Shown one piece after another: positions 1 through 8,959 of a DNA stretch of 16,515 nt; position 1 is the stretch's first letter; every line of letters starts with the position of its first letter. The stretch comes from Clostridia bacterium (GTDB lineage Bacteria > UBA6262 > WVXT01 > JAUXBS01): positions 1 to 16,515 of the forward strand of contig JAUXDE010000027.1 in assembly GCA_030618495.1 (NCBI GenBank), given 5' to 3'. The translations under genes were made by a program, and so were the position numbers. The notes beneath the pieces are model-generated. The model worked only from the letters and a program-made list of their open reading frames with translations, was not told where the DNA came from and made no database searches.

Positions 1-389
1 AATCTTTTTTCACTGATATCTATATAAATATTCTTCACTGTTATTCCAGGGAACATTTTATTCAGTTTTAACCGGCATTTCCTGAGGTCTTCAAGCTGTT
101 TATCAACCAGTAACCCGGGGCTTAAATCCTTATAACAGTTCTTATAGTAACCGCAATCCGCATGAGAAATATTATAAATACTCTTAATCCCGTGGGCTCT
201 TACCAGGAGTTTTAATCTGTCAAGCAGGTTTTTTTCATTATTAACGATAAATGCAGGCCCGCCCGGAACAATCATTAAATCACAGTGTTTTGCATCCAGG
301 GATTTACTTAAGAATGTTAGAGTTGATTTAACAAACCGCTCATCACTGCAGAATATCGCCAGTTTACCGCTGAATTTGTTTTTATACAT
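1..389 (-). CDS. Beta-carbonic-anhydrase-like protein, C-terminus cut by the window edge
   Basis: Translating down from the ATG at 389-387 gives 129 open codons to the window edge. Residues 14-18 read CSDER, the CxDxR motif of beta-class carbonic anhydrases (zinc Cys14 and the Asp16/Arg18 dyad). Residues 76-79 read HADC, the HxxC motif that supplies the other two zinc ligands. The family hydrates CO2 to bicarbonate in the cytoplasm, and some members are only carbonic-anhydrase-like. The spacing between the motifs (about 60 residues) fits a compact member. A Shine-Dalgarno-like GAGAGGG lies 8 nt before the ATG. The gene starts 68 bp after uvrA and could be cotranscribed with it; I see no terminator between them. 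All catalytic motif residues are present, but the end of the protein is missing, so the subfamily is uncertain and a non-catalytic role is possible. Confidence 0.65.
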   Translation of the reverse strand, partial: MYKNKFSGKLAIFCSDERFVKSTLTFLSKSLDAKHCDLMIVPGGPAFIVNNEKNLLDRLKLLVRAHGIKSIYNISHADCGYYKNCYKDLSPGLLVDKQLEDLRKCRLKLNKMFPGITVKNIYIDISEKR

Positions 390-457
390 TAATAAACACC
401 CTCTCTTTTTAGAAAATCATAAAAACTTGCTTTTATCCACCGGGACAAAAAACAAGA

Positions 458-3280
458 TTACTTTTTTAAATGGTTTTTCAGGAACCCGCCCGTGTAGGAT
501 TTCTTAATCTTCATTATTTGTTCCGGCGTCCCCTCGGCAACTATCCCGCCCCCAAGGTCTCCCCCGTCAGGCCCAAGGTCAATAATATAATCAGCGGTTT
601 TTATGATATCAAGATTGTGTTCTATCATAAGCACCGTGTTGCCCGAGTCCACGAGCCGGTGAAGAATGCTCAGCAATTTTTCCACGTCGGCAAAATGCAG
701 TCCCATCGTGGGTTCATCGAGAATATAAAGCGTCTTGCCCGTTGAACGCTTTGAAAGCTCCTTTGATAATTTTACTCTCTGCGCCTCGCCGCCGGAAAGG
801 GTTGTCGCCGACTGCCCGAGCTTGATGTACCCCAGTCCAACGTCAAGCAGTGTCTTCAGTTTTTCCCTTACCCTGGGGATATTCTTAAAAAACTCAATGG
901 CTTCCTCCACGCTCATATCCAGCACCTCGGCAATATTCTTCCCCTTGTACCTTACCTCCAGGGTTTCCCTGTTATACCTCTTCCCCTTGCACACTTCGCA
1001 TGTAACGTAAACAGGCGCCAGGAACTGCATTTCAATCCTTATAAGTCCGTCGCCCTGGCAGGCTTCACAGCGCCCGCCCTTAACATTAAAGCTGAACCTG
1101 CCCGGCCTGTACCCCCTCATTCTTGATTCGGGGAGCTGCGCAAACAACTCCCTTACCATGGAAAACATACCAATGTAGGTTACAGGGTTGGAACGCGGGG
1201 TTCTGCCGATAGGCGACTGGTTGATATCAATGATTTTGTCAATATTCTCAAGCCCGCTGATCCGGCTGAACTTCCCCGGCTCTTCTTTTGAATGGTGCAG
1301 TTTCCGCGCTACGGCCTTGTAAAGTATTTCCTGCACGAGAGTGCTCTTCCCGGAGCCCGACACTCCCGTTACGCATACAAACAGGCCCAGCGGAATCCTG
1401 GCGTTAATATTCTTCAGGTTAAACTGGGATGCCCCTTTTATCACAATAGCCCTGCCGTCTTTTTCAGAACGCCTTCTGCCGGGAACGGGTATCTCCAGCT
1501 CGCCCTTGAGATACTTCCCGGTAAGCGAATTTGCGCTTTTCATTATTTTTTCAACGGGCCCCTCAGCCACCACTTCACCGCCGTGTTCCCCGGCGCCCGG
1601 GCCAAGGTCAATAATATGATCAGCGGCATTTATGGTTGCCTCATCATGTTCAACCACTATGAGCGTATTGCCAAGGTCTTTAAGCGCTAAGAGCGAACTG
1701 ATAAGCCTCCCCGTGTCCCTTGAATGCAGTCCAATCGTGGGTTCATCAAGAATATAGGTTACACCGGTAAGAGACGAACCGATTTGCGTGGCAAGGTTTA
1801 TCCTCTGAGCCTCGCCGCCCGCAAGGGTCGAGGCGGCGCGGTCGATGGTAATATAATCCAGTCCCACGCTCATTAAAAAACCAAGCCTGTCCCTTATTTC
1901 CTTAAGAACCTGTTTTATAATAGTTTTTTCCTTTTCTGTAAGCCGGATAGCGCTAAAAAACATTGCCGCTTCCTTTATGGACATCCGCGAAACCTCTGCA
2001 ATGGATTTATCGTTTACCGTAACGGACAGCAGTTCCTTCTTCAGCCTGTCCCCGTTACAGGCGGGACATACCGTTGTATGCATGTATTTCTCAAAAATCT
2101 CGTTACGGACGTACTCGGATTCGGTATCCCTGTATATCCTCTCCAGGCGCGAGATCACTCCCTCGTAAACAGCCCCGGGCCTGTAGTACACTTCGTTTGA
2201 CCCGTACAGTATGGTGTCCCGGTATTTTTTAGCAAGCTTCTTAAAAGGAGTGTTCATGCTGAACCCGTAGTGCCTGCTGACTGACTTCAACATCTCAAAA
2301 TACCATCCCTTCCAGGAACTCTTCCACCTGTGGGTCCTGGTGGTTATCGGGTTCGACCATGGGGCTATTGCCCCTTCAGCCAGGGAAAGGTTTTTATCCG
2401 GGACAACCAGCGCCGGTGAAACTTCCGACTTCATGGCCAGCCCCGCGCAGGTGGGGCAGGCGCCGTAAGGACTGTTAAATGAAAACGCCCTTGGCGAAAC
2501 TTCACCGATGCTTACACCGCACTTCGGGCAGGCATGATGTTCGCTGAATATAAGTTCTGCGGACTTCCGGTTTATCACAACCTGCCCCTCGCCGAGTTTA
2601 AGCGAGGTTTCAACCGAATCGGCAAGGCGCTTCTTGACCTCGGGTTTTATCACCAGCCTGTCAACAACCACTTCTATATTATGCTTTTGTTTCTTGTTTA
2701 GTTTTATTTCCTCGTCCAGGCCGTAAATATTTCCATCAACCCTCACGCGCACAAAACCCTGCTTACGGACCCTGTCAAAGAGTTCCCTGTATTCTCCCTT
2801 CCTTCCCCTGACCAGGGGCGCCAGGACTTCAATCTCCGAGTTAGCCGGCAATTTCATGACCTTTTCAATGATTTCCTGTGATGTCTGGGGCTTAATCTCC
2901 CTGGAGCACTGCGGGCAGTGGGGGTGGCCGACACGGGCAAACAATAATCTCATGTAATCGTATATTTCGGTAAGGGTACCGACTGTTGAACGGGGATTAC
3001 GGCTTAATCCCTTCTGCTGTATGGCTATGGCGGGAGAAAGCCCCTGAATCTGTTCAACATCCGGTTTTTCCATCTGCCCCAGGAACTGGCGGGCATAGGC
3101 AGAGAGGGACTCAACGTACCTCCTCTGCCCCTCGGCGTAAATGGTATCAAAAGCAAGGGATGACTTCCCTGAACCTGATAAACCGGTAATGACGACAAAC
3201 CTGTTTCTGGGTATTTCCAGGTTTATGTTTTTAAGGTTATGTACTTTTGCTCCCCTGATTACTATCTTATCCTGCAGCAT
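458..3280 (-). CDS. uvrA: Excinuclease ABC subunit A (UvrA)
   Basis: UvrA is the damage-recognition ATPase of nucleotide-excision repair. It dimerises, scans DNA and loads UvrB. At 940 residues it has the length of the E. coli protein. The first ATPase half has Walker [10 protein letters not shown] (33-41), a zinc module with CxxC pairs at 251/254 and 275/278, ABC signature LAGGE (486-490) and Walker B LDEPT (511-515). The second half has Walker [10 protein letters not shown] (639-647), the C-terminal zinc finger with CxxC pairs at 738/741 and 761/764, signature LSGGE (828-832) and Walker B LDEPT (854-858). Nothing is missing or broken. The ATG lies inside the 3' end of nadB (14-nt overlap) after a run of eight A and without a strong Shine-Dalgarno sequence, so translation is probably coupled to nadB. 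The stop is TAA. Confidence 0.98.
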   Translation of the reverse strand: MLQDKIVIRGAKVHNLKNINLEIPRNRFVVITGLSGSGKSSLAFDTIYAEGQRRYVESLSAYARQFLGQMEKPDVEQIQGLSPAIAIQQKGLSRNPRSTVGTLTEIYDYMRLLFARVGHPHCPQCSREIKPQTSQEIIEKVMKLPANSEIEVLAPLVRGRKGEYRELFDRVRKQGFVRVRVDGNIYGLDEEIKLNKKQKHNIEVVVDRLVIKPEVKKRLADSVETSLKLGEGQVVINRKSAELIFSEHHACPKCGVSIGEVSPRAFSFNSPYGACPTCAGLAMKSEVSPALVVPDKNLSLAEGAIAPWSNPITTRTHRWKSSWKGWYFEMLKSVSRHYGFSMNTPFKKLAKKYRDTILYGSNEVYYRPGAVYEGVISRLERIYRDTESEYVRNEIFEKYMHTTVCPACNGDRLKKELLSVTVNDKSIAEVSRMSIKEAAMFFSAIRLTEKEKTIIKQVLKEIRDRLGFLMSVGLDYITIDRAASTLAGGEAQRINLATQIGSSLTGVTYILDEPTIGLHSRDTGRLISSLLALKDLGNTLIVVEHDEATINAADHIIDLGPGAGEHGGEVVAEGPVEKIMKSANSLTGKYLKGELEIPVPGRRRSEKDGRAIVIKGASQFNLKNINARIPLGLFVCVTGVSGSGKSTLVQEILYKAVARKLHHSKEEPGKFSRISGLENIDKIIDINQSPIGRTPRSNPVTYIGMFSMVRELFAQLPESRMRGYRPGRFSFNVKGGRCEACQGDGLIRIEMQFLAPVYVTCEVCKGKRYNRETLEVRYKGKNIAEVLDMSVEEAIEFFKNIPRVREKLKTLLDVGLGYIKLGQSATTLSGGEAQRVKLSKELSKRSTGKTLYILDEPTMGLHFADVEKLLSILHRLVDSGNTVLMIEHNLDIIKTADYIIDLGPDGGDLGGGIVAEGTPEQIMKIKKSYTGGFLKNHLKK

Positions 3281-4859
3281 TTTTTTTACCGCGCATTTTC
3301 TTTCTTAATATTGTGTTCTTTTTCCGCCGTGACTTTTCCGGGTAATCAATGATGTAATGCAATCCCCTGCTCTCCCTGCGTTTCATGGCAGATTCAATGA
3401 TAAGCCCAGCCACTAAAATAATGTTCCTCAATTCTACCAGGTCCGCCGTCAGGCTATAGTCCCAGTAATACTTTTCAATTTCACTGTGCAGTATCCTTAT
3501 CCTCTTCCTGGCGCGCTTGATTCTTTTCATGGAACGGACAATACCCACGTAATCAGTCATAATTCTGCGGATTTCATCCCAGCAGTGGGAAACGACAACC
3601 GATTCGGTACTTTCAACCGCAGCCTTCTTGTCCCAGGGCTGAATATCCGGGAACGATTTTTCCCTTTTTATATCCTCTTTTGTCCTGATTACCGCCATGT
3701 GCGAAAAAACCAGGGCTTCAAGCAGGGAGTTGCTTGCCAGCCTGTTGGCGCCGTGTAAACCGGTACAGGCAACCTCTCCAACGGCATAAAGGCCTCTTAT
3801 GCTCGTCCGGCCATAGTTATCTACACTGATCCCACCGCACGAGTAATGAGCCGCGGGAACCACCGGTATGGGGTCTACGGTCATATCTATTCCAAACGAA
3901 AGACACTTTGCATATATATTGGGGAACCTCTTCTTCACAAACTTCTTGTCCCTGTGCGTGATGTCAAGAAAAACACAGTCATCACCGGTCTTTTTCATTT
4001 CCGAATCTATCGCCCTTGCGACAACATCGCGCGGAGCAAGATCCTTAAGTTCATGATAATCCCCCATAAACGCCCTGCCGCTGTCCAACCTGAGTAAACC
4101 TCCTTCACCACGGACGGATTCTGAAACAAGAAATGATTTCGCATGCGGGTGGTATAAGCACGTCGGGTGAAATTGGACAAACTCCATATTTGAAATCTCG
4201 GCTCCGGCCCTGTAAGCCATCGCTATCCCATCCCCGGTGGCGATATCGGGATTGGATGTGTAAAGGTACACCTTGCCGGTGCCCCCCGTTGCAAGGATGG
4301 TTGCCCCGGCAAGAAAAGTTTCCACGACATTTTTTCTTTTATCAAGAATATAGGCGCCCCAGCATTTATTATCATGTACTATAAGGTTTACCGCTATGAA
4401 GTGTTCATGAACGCTGATATTGTTTTTTTCCCTAACCCGTTCAGCAAGAGTATCCTGCACTTCACGCCCGGTTATGTCGTCAGTATGCAGGATGCGCCTT
4501 TTTGAATGTCCGCCTTCCCTTGTCAGGTCGAAATCACCCAAATCCTTTTCCCGCGGAGTAAAATCAACTCCCCACTCAATCAAATCCCTGATACGCTCAG
4601 GCCCCTGCTTAACGGTCATCCCGACTATCTCTTTATCGCATAAGCCATCCCCCGCGGCGAGCGTATCGCTTATATGCTTCTCAAAAGAATCTTCATCGCT
4701 CCACACGGAAGCGATTCCGCCCTGGGCATACAGGGTGTTGGACTCGGCAATGTCCTTTTTTGCAACCATGGCAACCTTTCCGTCCCGGGCCGCCTTAAGG
4801 GCAAAACTCAACCCGCTGATACCACTGCCGATAACAAGATAATCCGATTTGAATATCAT
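3267..4859 (-). CDS. nadB: L-aspartate oxidase (NadB)
   Basis: NadB is an FAD enzyme that oxidises L-aspartate to iminoaspartate, the first step of de novo NAD synthesis; NadA and NadC are not in this window. The 530 residues begin with the dinucleotide-binding fold (GSGISG, 11-16). Family motifs follow: [10 protein letters not shown] (41-50), FHPT (230-233), RGEGG (250-254), [11 protein letters not shown] (275-284) and [16 protein letters not shown] (367-382), then the helical C-terminal domain with ESRGLHY. These separate it from succinate dehydrogenase flavoprotein mainly by context and by its soluble C-terminus; fumarate reductase partners are absent. In anaerobes fumarate can replace oxygen as acceptor. 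No Shine-Dalgarno sequence precedes the ATG, but a promoter lies immediately upstream, suggesting leaderless translation. The 3' end overlaps uvrA by 14 nt. The stop is TAA. Confidence 0.95.
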   Translation of the reverse strand: MIFKSDYLVIGSGISGLSFALKAARDGKVAMVAKKDIAESNTLYAQGGIASVWSDEDSFEKHISDTLAAGDGLCDKEIVGMTVKQGPERIRDLIEWGVDFTPREKDLGDFDLTREGGHSKRRILHTDDITGREVQDTLAERVREKNNISVHEHFIAVNLIVHDNKCWGAYILDKRKNVVETFLAGATILATGGTGKVYLYTSNPDIATGDGIAMAYRAGAEISNMEFVQFHPTCLYHPHAKSFLVSESVRGEGGLLRLDSGRAFMGDYHELKDLAPRDVVARAIDSEMKKTGDDCVFLDITHRDKKFVKKRFPNIYAKCLSFGIDMTVDPIPVVPAAHYSCGGISVDNYGRTSIRGLYAVGEVACTGLHGANRLASNSLLEALVFSHMAVIRTKEDIKREKSFPDIQPWDKKAAVESTESVVVSHCWDEIRRIMTDYVGIVRSMKRIKRARKRIRILHSEIEKYYWDYSLTADLVELRNIILVAGLIIESAMKRRESRGLHYIIDYPEKSRRKKNTILRKKMRGKKNAAG

Positions 4860-4865
4860 TTGATT

Positions 4866-4894
4866 ATTCTATCAGTTTAGAAAGCAAAAATCAA
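4866..4894 (-). promoter_or_regulatory. Candidate sigma-70 promoter for nadB-uvrA (leaderless)
   Basis: On the minus strand a -35-like TTGATT (4889-4894) is separated by 17 nt from a -10-like TAGAAT (4866-4871). Only 6 nt lie between the -10 and the nadB ATG, so the predicted transcription start falls on or next to the start codon. There is no Shine-Dalgarno sequence to contradict this. It lies in the 160-bp gap after panC, the largest gap in this half of the window. Confidence 0.5.
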
Positions 4895-5019
4895 TCAATA
4901 CGGCCCCCTGTTTAAAACCTAGTGCTTGAACAATTGATGGTGATATACAGCAGTTATCCGAAGGACATTGATGTAGTGAATAGATATTTCTATCTGCGGC
5001 AGAAGAAATGCGGTATTAT

Positions 5020-5871
5020 TCAGGAAATGACAACGTTATCAATCAGCCTGGTTTTCCCGACAAAAACCGCCAGGCCGACCAGAACTTTTCCCTTAACTGA
5101 TTTTACGTCTTCCAGGGTCTCCGGATCACATATATTTATATAATCAACCCTTGCCCCGGGCTGTTCATTTATGATTGCCTTCATACGGCTGATTATCAAG
5201 CCCGCGCCGGATACCCTTTTTGTTTTTATCAAGTACCTTGCGCTTTCCAATGCCCTGTGCAGGCACCGGGCTTCCGTCCTTTCCTTCGGGGAAAGACACC
5301 TGTTTCGTGAACTTAACGCAAGGCCATCCCCTTCCCTTACAGTGGGGCACATTCTCAGCTTAAGGTGGAAGTTCATATCCCGGGCCATCTTTCTTATGAC
5401 CAGGAACTGCTGGTAATCCTTCTGGCCAAAGTACGCAGTATGGGGTTTTACTATATTAAAGAGTTTACTCACGACGGTGCATACGCCCTTAAAATGTCCG
5501 GTCCGGGACCTGCCGCATAACTTATCCGTGAGTCCTTCCACGTTGACCGCGGTTAAATCCTTTCCCGGGTACATTTCCCCGGCCGCGGGGCAAAATACTA
5601 TATCAACCTTTTCTTTTTCGCACAGCTTTTTATCCCCCGCGAAAGCCCGGGGATACTTTTTATAGTCCTCTCCCGGGCCGAACTGCGCGGGATTGACAAA
5701 TATGCTTACAACCACGGTATCGTTTTCCCCGCGCGCCTTTTTCACCAGGGAGAGATGCCCTTCATGCAGGGCTCCCATGGTCGGGACCAGCCCTATTGTC
5801 CTGCCCTGTTTGCGCAGGCTGTCAACATGTTTTTGACATAATGATATTTTTGTTATTATTTTCACAGGCAA
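5020..5871 (-). CDS. panC: Pantothenate synthetase (pantoate-beta-alanine ligase, PanC)
   Basis: PanC condenses pantoate with beta-alanine using ATP to give pantothenate, the precursor of coenzyme A. The 283 residues carry the nucleotidyltransferase motif PTMGALHEGH (30-39), FVNPAQFG (58-65), RSRTGHFKGV (121-130), FGQKDYQQ (148-155) and ALSSRN (185-190). All are standard for the family, and the length matches. The start is uncertain. The TTG at 5871 has a GAGG 7 nt upstream and overlaps folK by 10 nt. The GTG at 5865 makes a 4-nt GTGA overlap with the folK stop but leaves GAGG 13 nt away. I kept the longer form; only two residues differ. panB and panD are not in the window. The stop is TGA, and a 160-bp gap with a new promoter follows. 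Confidence 0.95.
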   Translation of the reverse strand: MPVKIITKISLCQKHVDSLRKQGRTIGLVPTMGALHEGHLSLVKKARGENDTVVVSIFVNPAQFGPGEDYKKYPRAFAGDKKLCEKEKVDIVFCPAAGEMYPGKDLTAVNVEGLTDKLCGRSRTGHFKGVCTVVSKLFNIVKPHTAYFGQKDYQQFLVIRKMARDMNFHLKLRMCPTVREGDGLALSSRNRCLSPKERTEARCLHRALESARYLIKTKRVSGAGLIISRMKAIINEQPGARVDYINICDPETLEDVKSVKGKVLVGLAVFVGKTRLIDNVVIS

Positions 5872-6356
5872 GCTGGAACCTCAATTTTCTTCACCATGGA
5901 TTCCGGGATGTCCTTCAGCATTTCAGGAATATTTTTCTTGAGTACCGGATGGATAAAATCAGGGGCGATCTCCCGCAGGGGAACCAGGACAAACCTTCGC
6001 AAGTGCATTTCCCGGTGAGGGACTGTTAAATTCTTTTCCTTGATTGATTCATTACCGTATATCAATATGTCAAGGTCTATGACTCTCGGACCCCATTTGA
6101 TTCCATTCTTTCTTCCAAGTTTTTTTTCCATCAATTTTAGCAGGTCAAACAATTCAATCGGGGGGATGTCAGTACTGGCTTCAACCACACAATTCAAGAA
6201 CATATCCTGTTTTATCTTTCCGACAGGTTCCGTTTCATAAATGCTTGAGACGGCAGAGACTTCCATTTGTTCCTCAAGCAAGTCAACAGCTTTGTCGATG
6301 TTAGCCATCCTGTCACCCAGGTTACTCCCTATTCCAATATAAACCCTGCTTACCAT
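5862..6356 (-). CDS. folK: 6-hydroxymethyl-7,8-dihydropterin pyrophosphokinase (FolK)
   Basis: FolK transfers pyrophosphate from ATP to 6-hydroxymethyl-dihydropterin in folate synthesis. At 164 residues it is the usual single-domain size. Visible motifs are GIGSNLGDR (8-16), YETEPVG (40-46), the metal-binding RVIDLDILIY (91-100, with Asp94 and Asp96 as the likely Mg ligands) and VPHREMHLRRFVLVPL (112-127). The ATG overlaps the end of dapL by 7 nt and the stop overlaps the start of panC, so the three genes are translationally packed. No other folate genes are present. In many genomes folK neighbours panC or panB, which supports the assignment. The stop is TGA. Confidence 0.95.
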   Translation of the reverse strand: MVSRVYIGIGSNLGDRMANIDKAVDLLEEQMEVSAVSSIYETEPVGKIKQDMFLNCVVEASTDIPPIELFDLLKLMEKKLGRKNGIKWGPRVIDLDILIYGNESIKEKNLTVPHREMHLRRFVLVPLREIAPDFIHPVLKKNIPEMLKDIPESMVKKIEVPACL

Positions 6357-7516
6357 TCCAGATTACTCATCCTTTGGAGGGCTTCATTTATTTCATCCCT
6401 GTCAACCGTTAGTGAAAAACGTATGTACCCTTCTCCTGAAGGCCCGAAACCGTTACCTGGGCTTGCGATAATACCCGCCTCATCCAGTAATTTTGCCGCA
6501 AAGACCACCGATGTATACTTTTCGGGGACCCTCACCCACAGATAGAATGTCGCTTCAGGCGCAACGATGTTCATATTCAGTTCCTTTAAACCTTTTACCA
6601 TAATGTCCCGGCGCTGCCTGAAAACGCTCCTTATCTCATTCGTATATTTACCCGGGCCGTTCAGCGCCTCAACGGCCGCCACCTGCACGGCATTGAACGC
6701 CCCGGAATCAACGTTGCCCTTAACCTTTGAAAGCCCTTTAATAATATCCGCATTCCCGCATACCCAGCCAATACGCCACCCTGTCATATTATAGGTTTTT
6801 GAAAGTGAATGGAATTCAATGCCGACATCCTTCGCCCCGGGAACTTCCAGGAAACTCATGGGTTTTGACTCACCGTAATACAGTTCGGAATAAGCCGCAT
6901 CGTGAGCAACTATGATGTTGTGCTCCCTGGCAAAAGCCACCACGTCTTCATAGAATGCCCTGTCCGCGCACGCCCCCGTAGGGTTATTGGGATAATTAAT
7001 GAACATTATGACTGCCTTAGCGGCAGCTTCAGGCGTGATTGACTCCAGGCTTGGAAGAAACCTGTTCTTCTCAACTAGCGGCATGAAAATAGGCTCACCG
7101 CCGGCAATAATCGTACTGCCGTTGTATACCGGGTAGCCCGGCTCCGGGCACAGCACACCGTCCCCGGGATTGACGAAAGCAAGCGGCAGGTGCCCTATCC
7201 CTTCTTTTGAACCTATCAAAGAATGAATTTCTTTCTCAGGATCCAGGTCCACTTCAAAACGGTGCTTGTACCACACCGCAACCGCTTCCCTGAATTCCAG
7301 GAGGCCTTCCCCGAACGGATAGCCATGATTGTCCGGGTCGTCAACGGCATGTTTCATTTTATTTCTTATGAATTCGGGTGTCGGCAGGTCAGGGTCACCG
7401 ACCCCAAAATCAATAATCTTAACACCTTTTTTTATTGCTTCCTTTTTCTTTTTGTCAATTTCCAGGAATAGGTAAGGCGGTAATTTGTTTATCCTGTCAC
7501 TGAAATCATATTTCAT
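6350..7516 (-). CDS. dapL: LL-diaminopimelate aminotransferase (DapL-type class I/II aminotransferase)
   Basis: This PLP enzyme would convert tetrahydrodipicolinate plus glutamate directly to LL-diaminopimelate, replacing the DapD/DapC/DapE steps. The 388-residue fold-type I aminotransferase has NYPNNPTGA (174-182), the PLP-lysine motif FHSLSKTYNMTGWR (235-248, Lys240) and the substrate-carboxylate Arg366 in YIRFSLT. The stretch around SLSKTYNMTGWRIG and VDSGAFNAVQ looks like the DapL2 group rather than generic AspC. Context agrees: dapA, dapB, dapF and lysA are in the same unit, and no dapC/D/E is seen. The start is 1 nt after the membrane-protein gene and the end overlaps folK. The general aminotransferase call is certain. 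DapL specificity is an inference from motifs and neighbours. Confidence 0.88.
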   Translation of the reverse strand: MKYDFSDRINKLPPYLFLEIDKKKKEAIKKGVKIIDFGVGDPDLPTPEFIRNKMKHAVDDPDNHGYPFGEGLLEFREAVAVWYKHRFEVDLDPEKEIHSLIGSKEGIGHLPLAFVNPGDGVLCPEPGYPVYNGSTIIAGGEPIFMPLVEKNRFLPSLESITPEAAAKAVIMFINYPNNPTGACADRAFYEDVVAFAREHNIIVAHDAAYSELYYGESKPMSFLEVPGAKDVGIEFHSLSKTYNMTGWRIGWVCGNADIIKGLSKVKGNVDSGAFNAVQVAAVEALNGPGKYTNEIRSVFRQRRDIMVKGLKELNMNIVAPEATFYLWVRVPEKYTSVVFAAKLLDEAGIIASPGNGFGPSGEGYIRFSLTVDRDEINEALQRMSNLEW

Positions 7517-7517
7517 T

Positions 7518-7838
7518 TCACTGTTTCCTCTTTCCTGATATTCTTACGGCAGACCGTAAACACATTACAACCAGAACCAGCGCCGTAAGATTCACAATCC
7601 ACCCTTCAAACATTCCCTGCTCGTACCAGCCTTCAAAACCATAGTCCGGAAGTTGTTTTTTTGTAAAAACCACGGAAATGAAAGGAATTATTTTTTCAAA
7701 AAGACCCCCCTTGTACACCATGAGAGCCCAGAAAAGCCAGAAGAGAACGGATATGCAGAAAATAACTAAAACTATCATTATCCCGATATTAACCGGGTTA
7801 TATTCCTCTTCCTCAAAATATTTATTCAACTGATTCAT
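7518..7838 (-). CDS. Small two-helix membrane protein of unknown function
   Basis: I do not recognise a named family. The 106-residue product has an acidic N-terminus (EEEE at 9-12), a long hydrophobic segment (about 17-42) that likely spans the membrane, and a soluble middle with GFEGWYEQGMFEGW (67-80) that repeats FEGW. A second hydrophobic segment (about 81-96) is followed by a basic tail (SGKRKQ). This gives a two-pass topology with the aromatic loop between the helices. The gene starts 10 nt after the PilT reading frame ends and stops 1 nt before dapL, so it belongs to the operon. No strong Shine-Dalgarno sequence is seen. A link to the neighbouring PilT at the membrane is possible but only inferred from position. 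The stop is TGA. Confidence 0.8.
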   Translation of the reverse strand: MNQLNKYFEEEEYNPVNIGIMIVLVIFCISVLFWLFWALMVYKGGLFEKIIPFISVVFTKKQLPDYGFEGWYEQGMFEGWIVNLTALVLVVMCLRSAVRISGKRKQ

Positions 7839-7848
7839 CTATATTACT

Positions 7849-8034
7849 TTATGCCTCAGCGGGCATTTCCACCTTAACGCCCATGGTATCCAGTGTCTTT
7901 TTAAAGACCGCGGGGTCAATGGCCTTTGCCAGGGCGGTTTCGGGAGTTATTACCTTATCCTTAACGAGTCCCTTTAATGCGGCGTCGAATGCAACCATTC
8001 CCAGCGAGGCGCCTGTCTGTATTATGGATGCAAT
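7849..8034 (-). pseudogene. pilT: In-frame C-terminal remainder of PilT after the TAG
   Basis: These 61 codons plus TAA (7849-7851) continue the PilT frame with no frameshift. They read IASIIQTGASLGMVAFDAAL and onward, which matches the family's SIIQTG and GM..D.AL pattern, and end in MPAEA. There is no separate start codon with a ribosome site at the junction, so this part is made only if the TAG is read through or is absent in vivo. The frame is undamaged, which means the TAG is either very recent, a sequencing or assembly error, or translated. The next gene starts 10 nt after the TAA, the spacing expected if the full-length frame is the real gene. Confidence 0.8.
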
Positions 8035-8934
8035 CTAGTGCAGTTTCGACTCGCGAATAAGGTTCCTGATAGCTGAATTACATACCATGATTTCCTGCAC
8101 CGCAACTCTTCCGCCGCCAATCTTCGGCAGCAGATTCTGGGAAATCACGCCTTCAAGGACCATTGAAAGCTGGCTTCTTATCTGCGATTGATGTTCCGGG
8201 GGAAACGCGTCAATAATCCTGTCAATAGTCGCAATTGCTCCCGTAGTGTGCAGGGTCGCAAACACCATATGCCCCGTTTCGGCCGCCGTTATGGTGGTGG
8301 CTATTGTCTCAAGGTTTCTCATCTCTCCCACGAGTATCACATCCGGGTCCTGGCGGAGGATGTGTTTCAGGGCAGCATCAAAGGTAAGCGTATCCGATCC
8401 CACTTCCCTCTGGTTAACAATTGAGAGCTTATCGGGATGAACGAATTCGATGGGGTCTTCAATGGTAAGTATATGCGCCTTTCTTTTTTCATTTATATGG
8501 TTTATCAACGCGGCAAGTGTCGTTGACTTGCCGCTGCCGGTAGGCCCCGTCACGAGCACGAGCCCTTTTTCTTTAAGCGACAGTTTTGCAAGTATGGGGG
8601 CTGCATTCAGGTCCTTCAGCGTAAGGATTTTTAACGGTATCCTTCTTATCACAGCCCCGAGGTTTCCCCTCTGAAGGAGCACGTTGAACCTGAACCGCGC
8701 AACTTCCGGGATGCTGTGGGCAAAATCAAGTTCCCTTTCCTTGTCAAAAACCTTCTTCCCGGCATCAGGAACAACGGGCCCCAGAAGGTTCTTGATATCC
8801 GCGTTGCTCAGCGGCGTATCATTCAAGGGGACCACATCCCCGTGCAATCTTATCATCGGAGGTTTTCCGGATTTTAAGTGTAAATCAGAGGCATCCTTTT
8901 TAGCCATAGTGCGTAATAATTCATCTAAAGTCAT
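8035..8934 (-). CDS. pilT: Type IV pilus retraction ATPase PilT, cut by an in-frame TAG
   Basis: PilT is the hexameric cytoplasmic ATPase that depolymerises type IV pili. The open part is 299 residues, with an N-terminal PAS-like domain (about 1-100), Walker A GPTGSGKST (130-138), Asp box LTIEDPIEF (156-164), Walker B DVILVGEMRN (198-207), His box VFATLHTTGA (224-233) and the retraction motif AIRNLIRE (288-295). The reading frame then meets TAG (8035-8037) directly after LH. PilT homologues usually have Gln here (KTHQI-type sequence). The same frame continues with IASIIQTGAS and 61 sense codons to TAA, making a normal 361-residue PilT. A strong Shine-Dalgarno sequence (GGGAGGG) lies 6 nt before the ATG. 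No other pilus genes are in the window. The ATPase core is complete, so a short protein could fold, but it lacks the conserved C-terminal segment. Confidence 0.93.
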   Translation of the reverse strand: MTLDELLRTMAKKDASDLHLKSGKPPMIRLHGDVVPLNDTPLSNADIKNLLGPVVPDAGKKVFDKERELDFAHSIPEVARFRFNVLLQRGNLGAVIRRIPLKILTLKDLNAAPILAKLSLKEKGLVLVTGPTGSGKSTTLAALINHINEKRKAHILTIEDPIEFVHPDKLSIVNQREVGSDTLTFDAALKHILRQDPDVILVGEMRNLETIATTITAAETGHMVFATLHTTGAIATIDRIIDAFPPEHQSQIRSQLSMVLEGVISQNLLPKIGGGRVAVQEIMVCNSAIRNLIRESKLH

Positions 8935-8959
8935 ATAAAACCCTCCCTTTGGTTTATTT

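Noticed and set aside
1292-1690. Plus-strand open frame of 132 codons inside uvrA
   Set aside because: It is antisense to highly conserved UvrA sequence, has no recognisable motifs, and follows from the codon bias of the real gene.
3278-3290. Run of eight A at the nadB-uvrA overlap as a phase-variation switch
   Set aside because: Slippage would change only the last few residues of NadB and not the UvrA frame, so no switching effect is evident.
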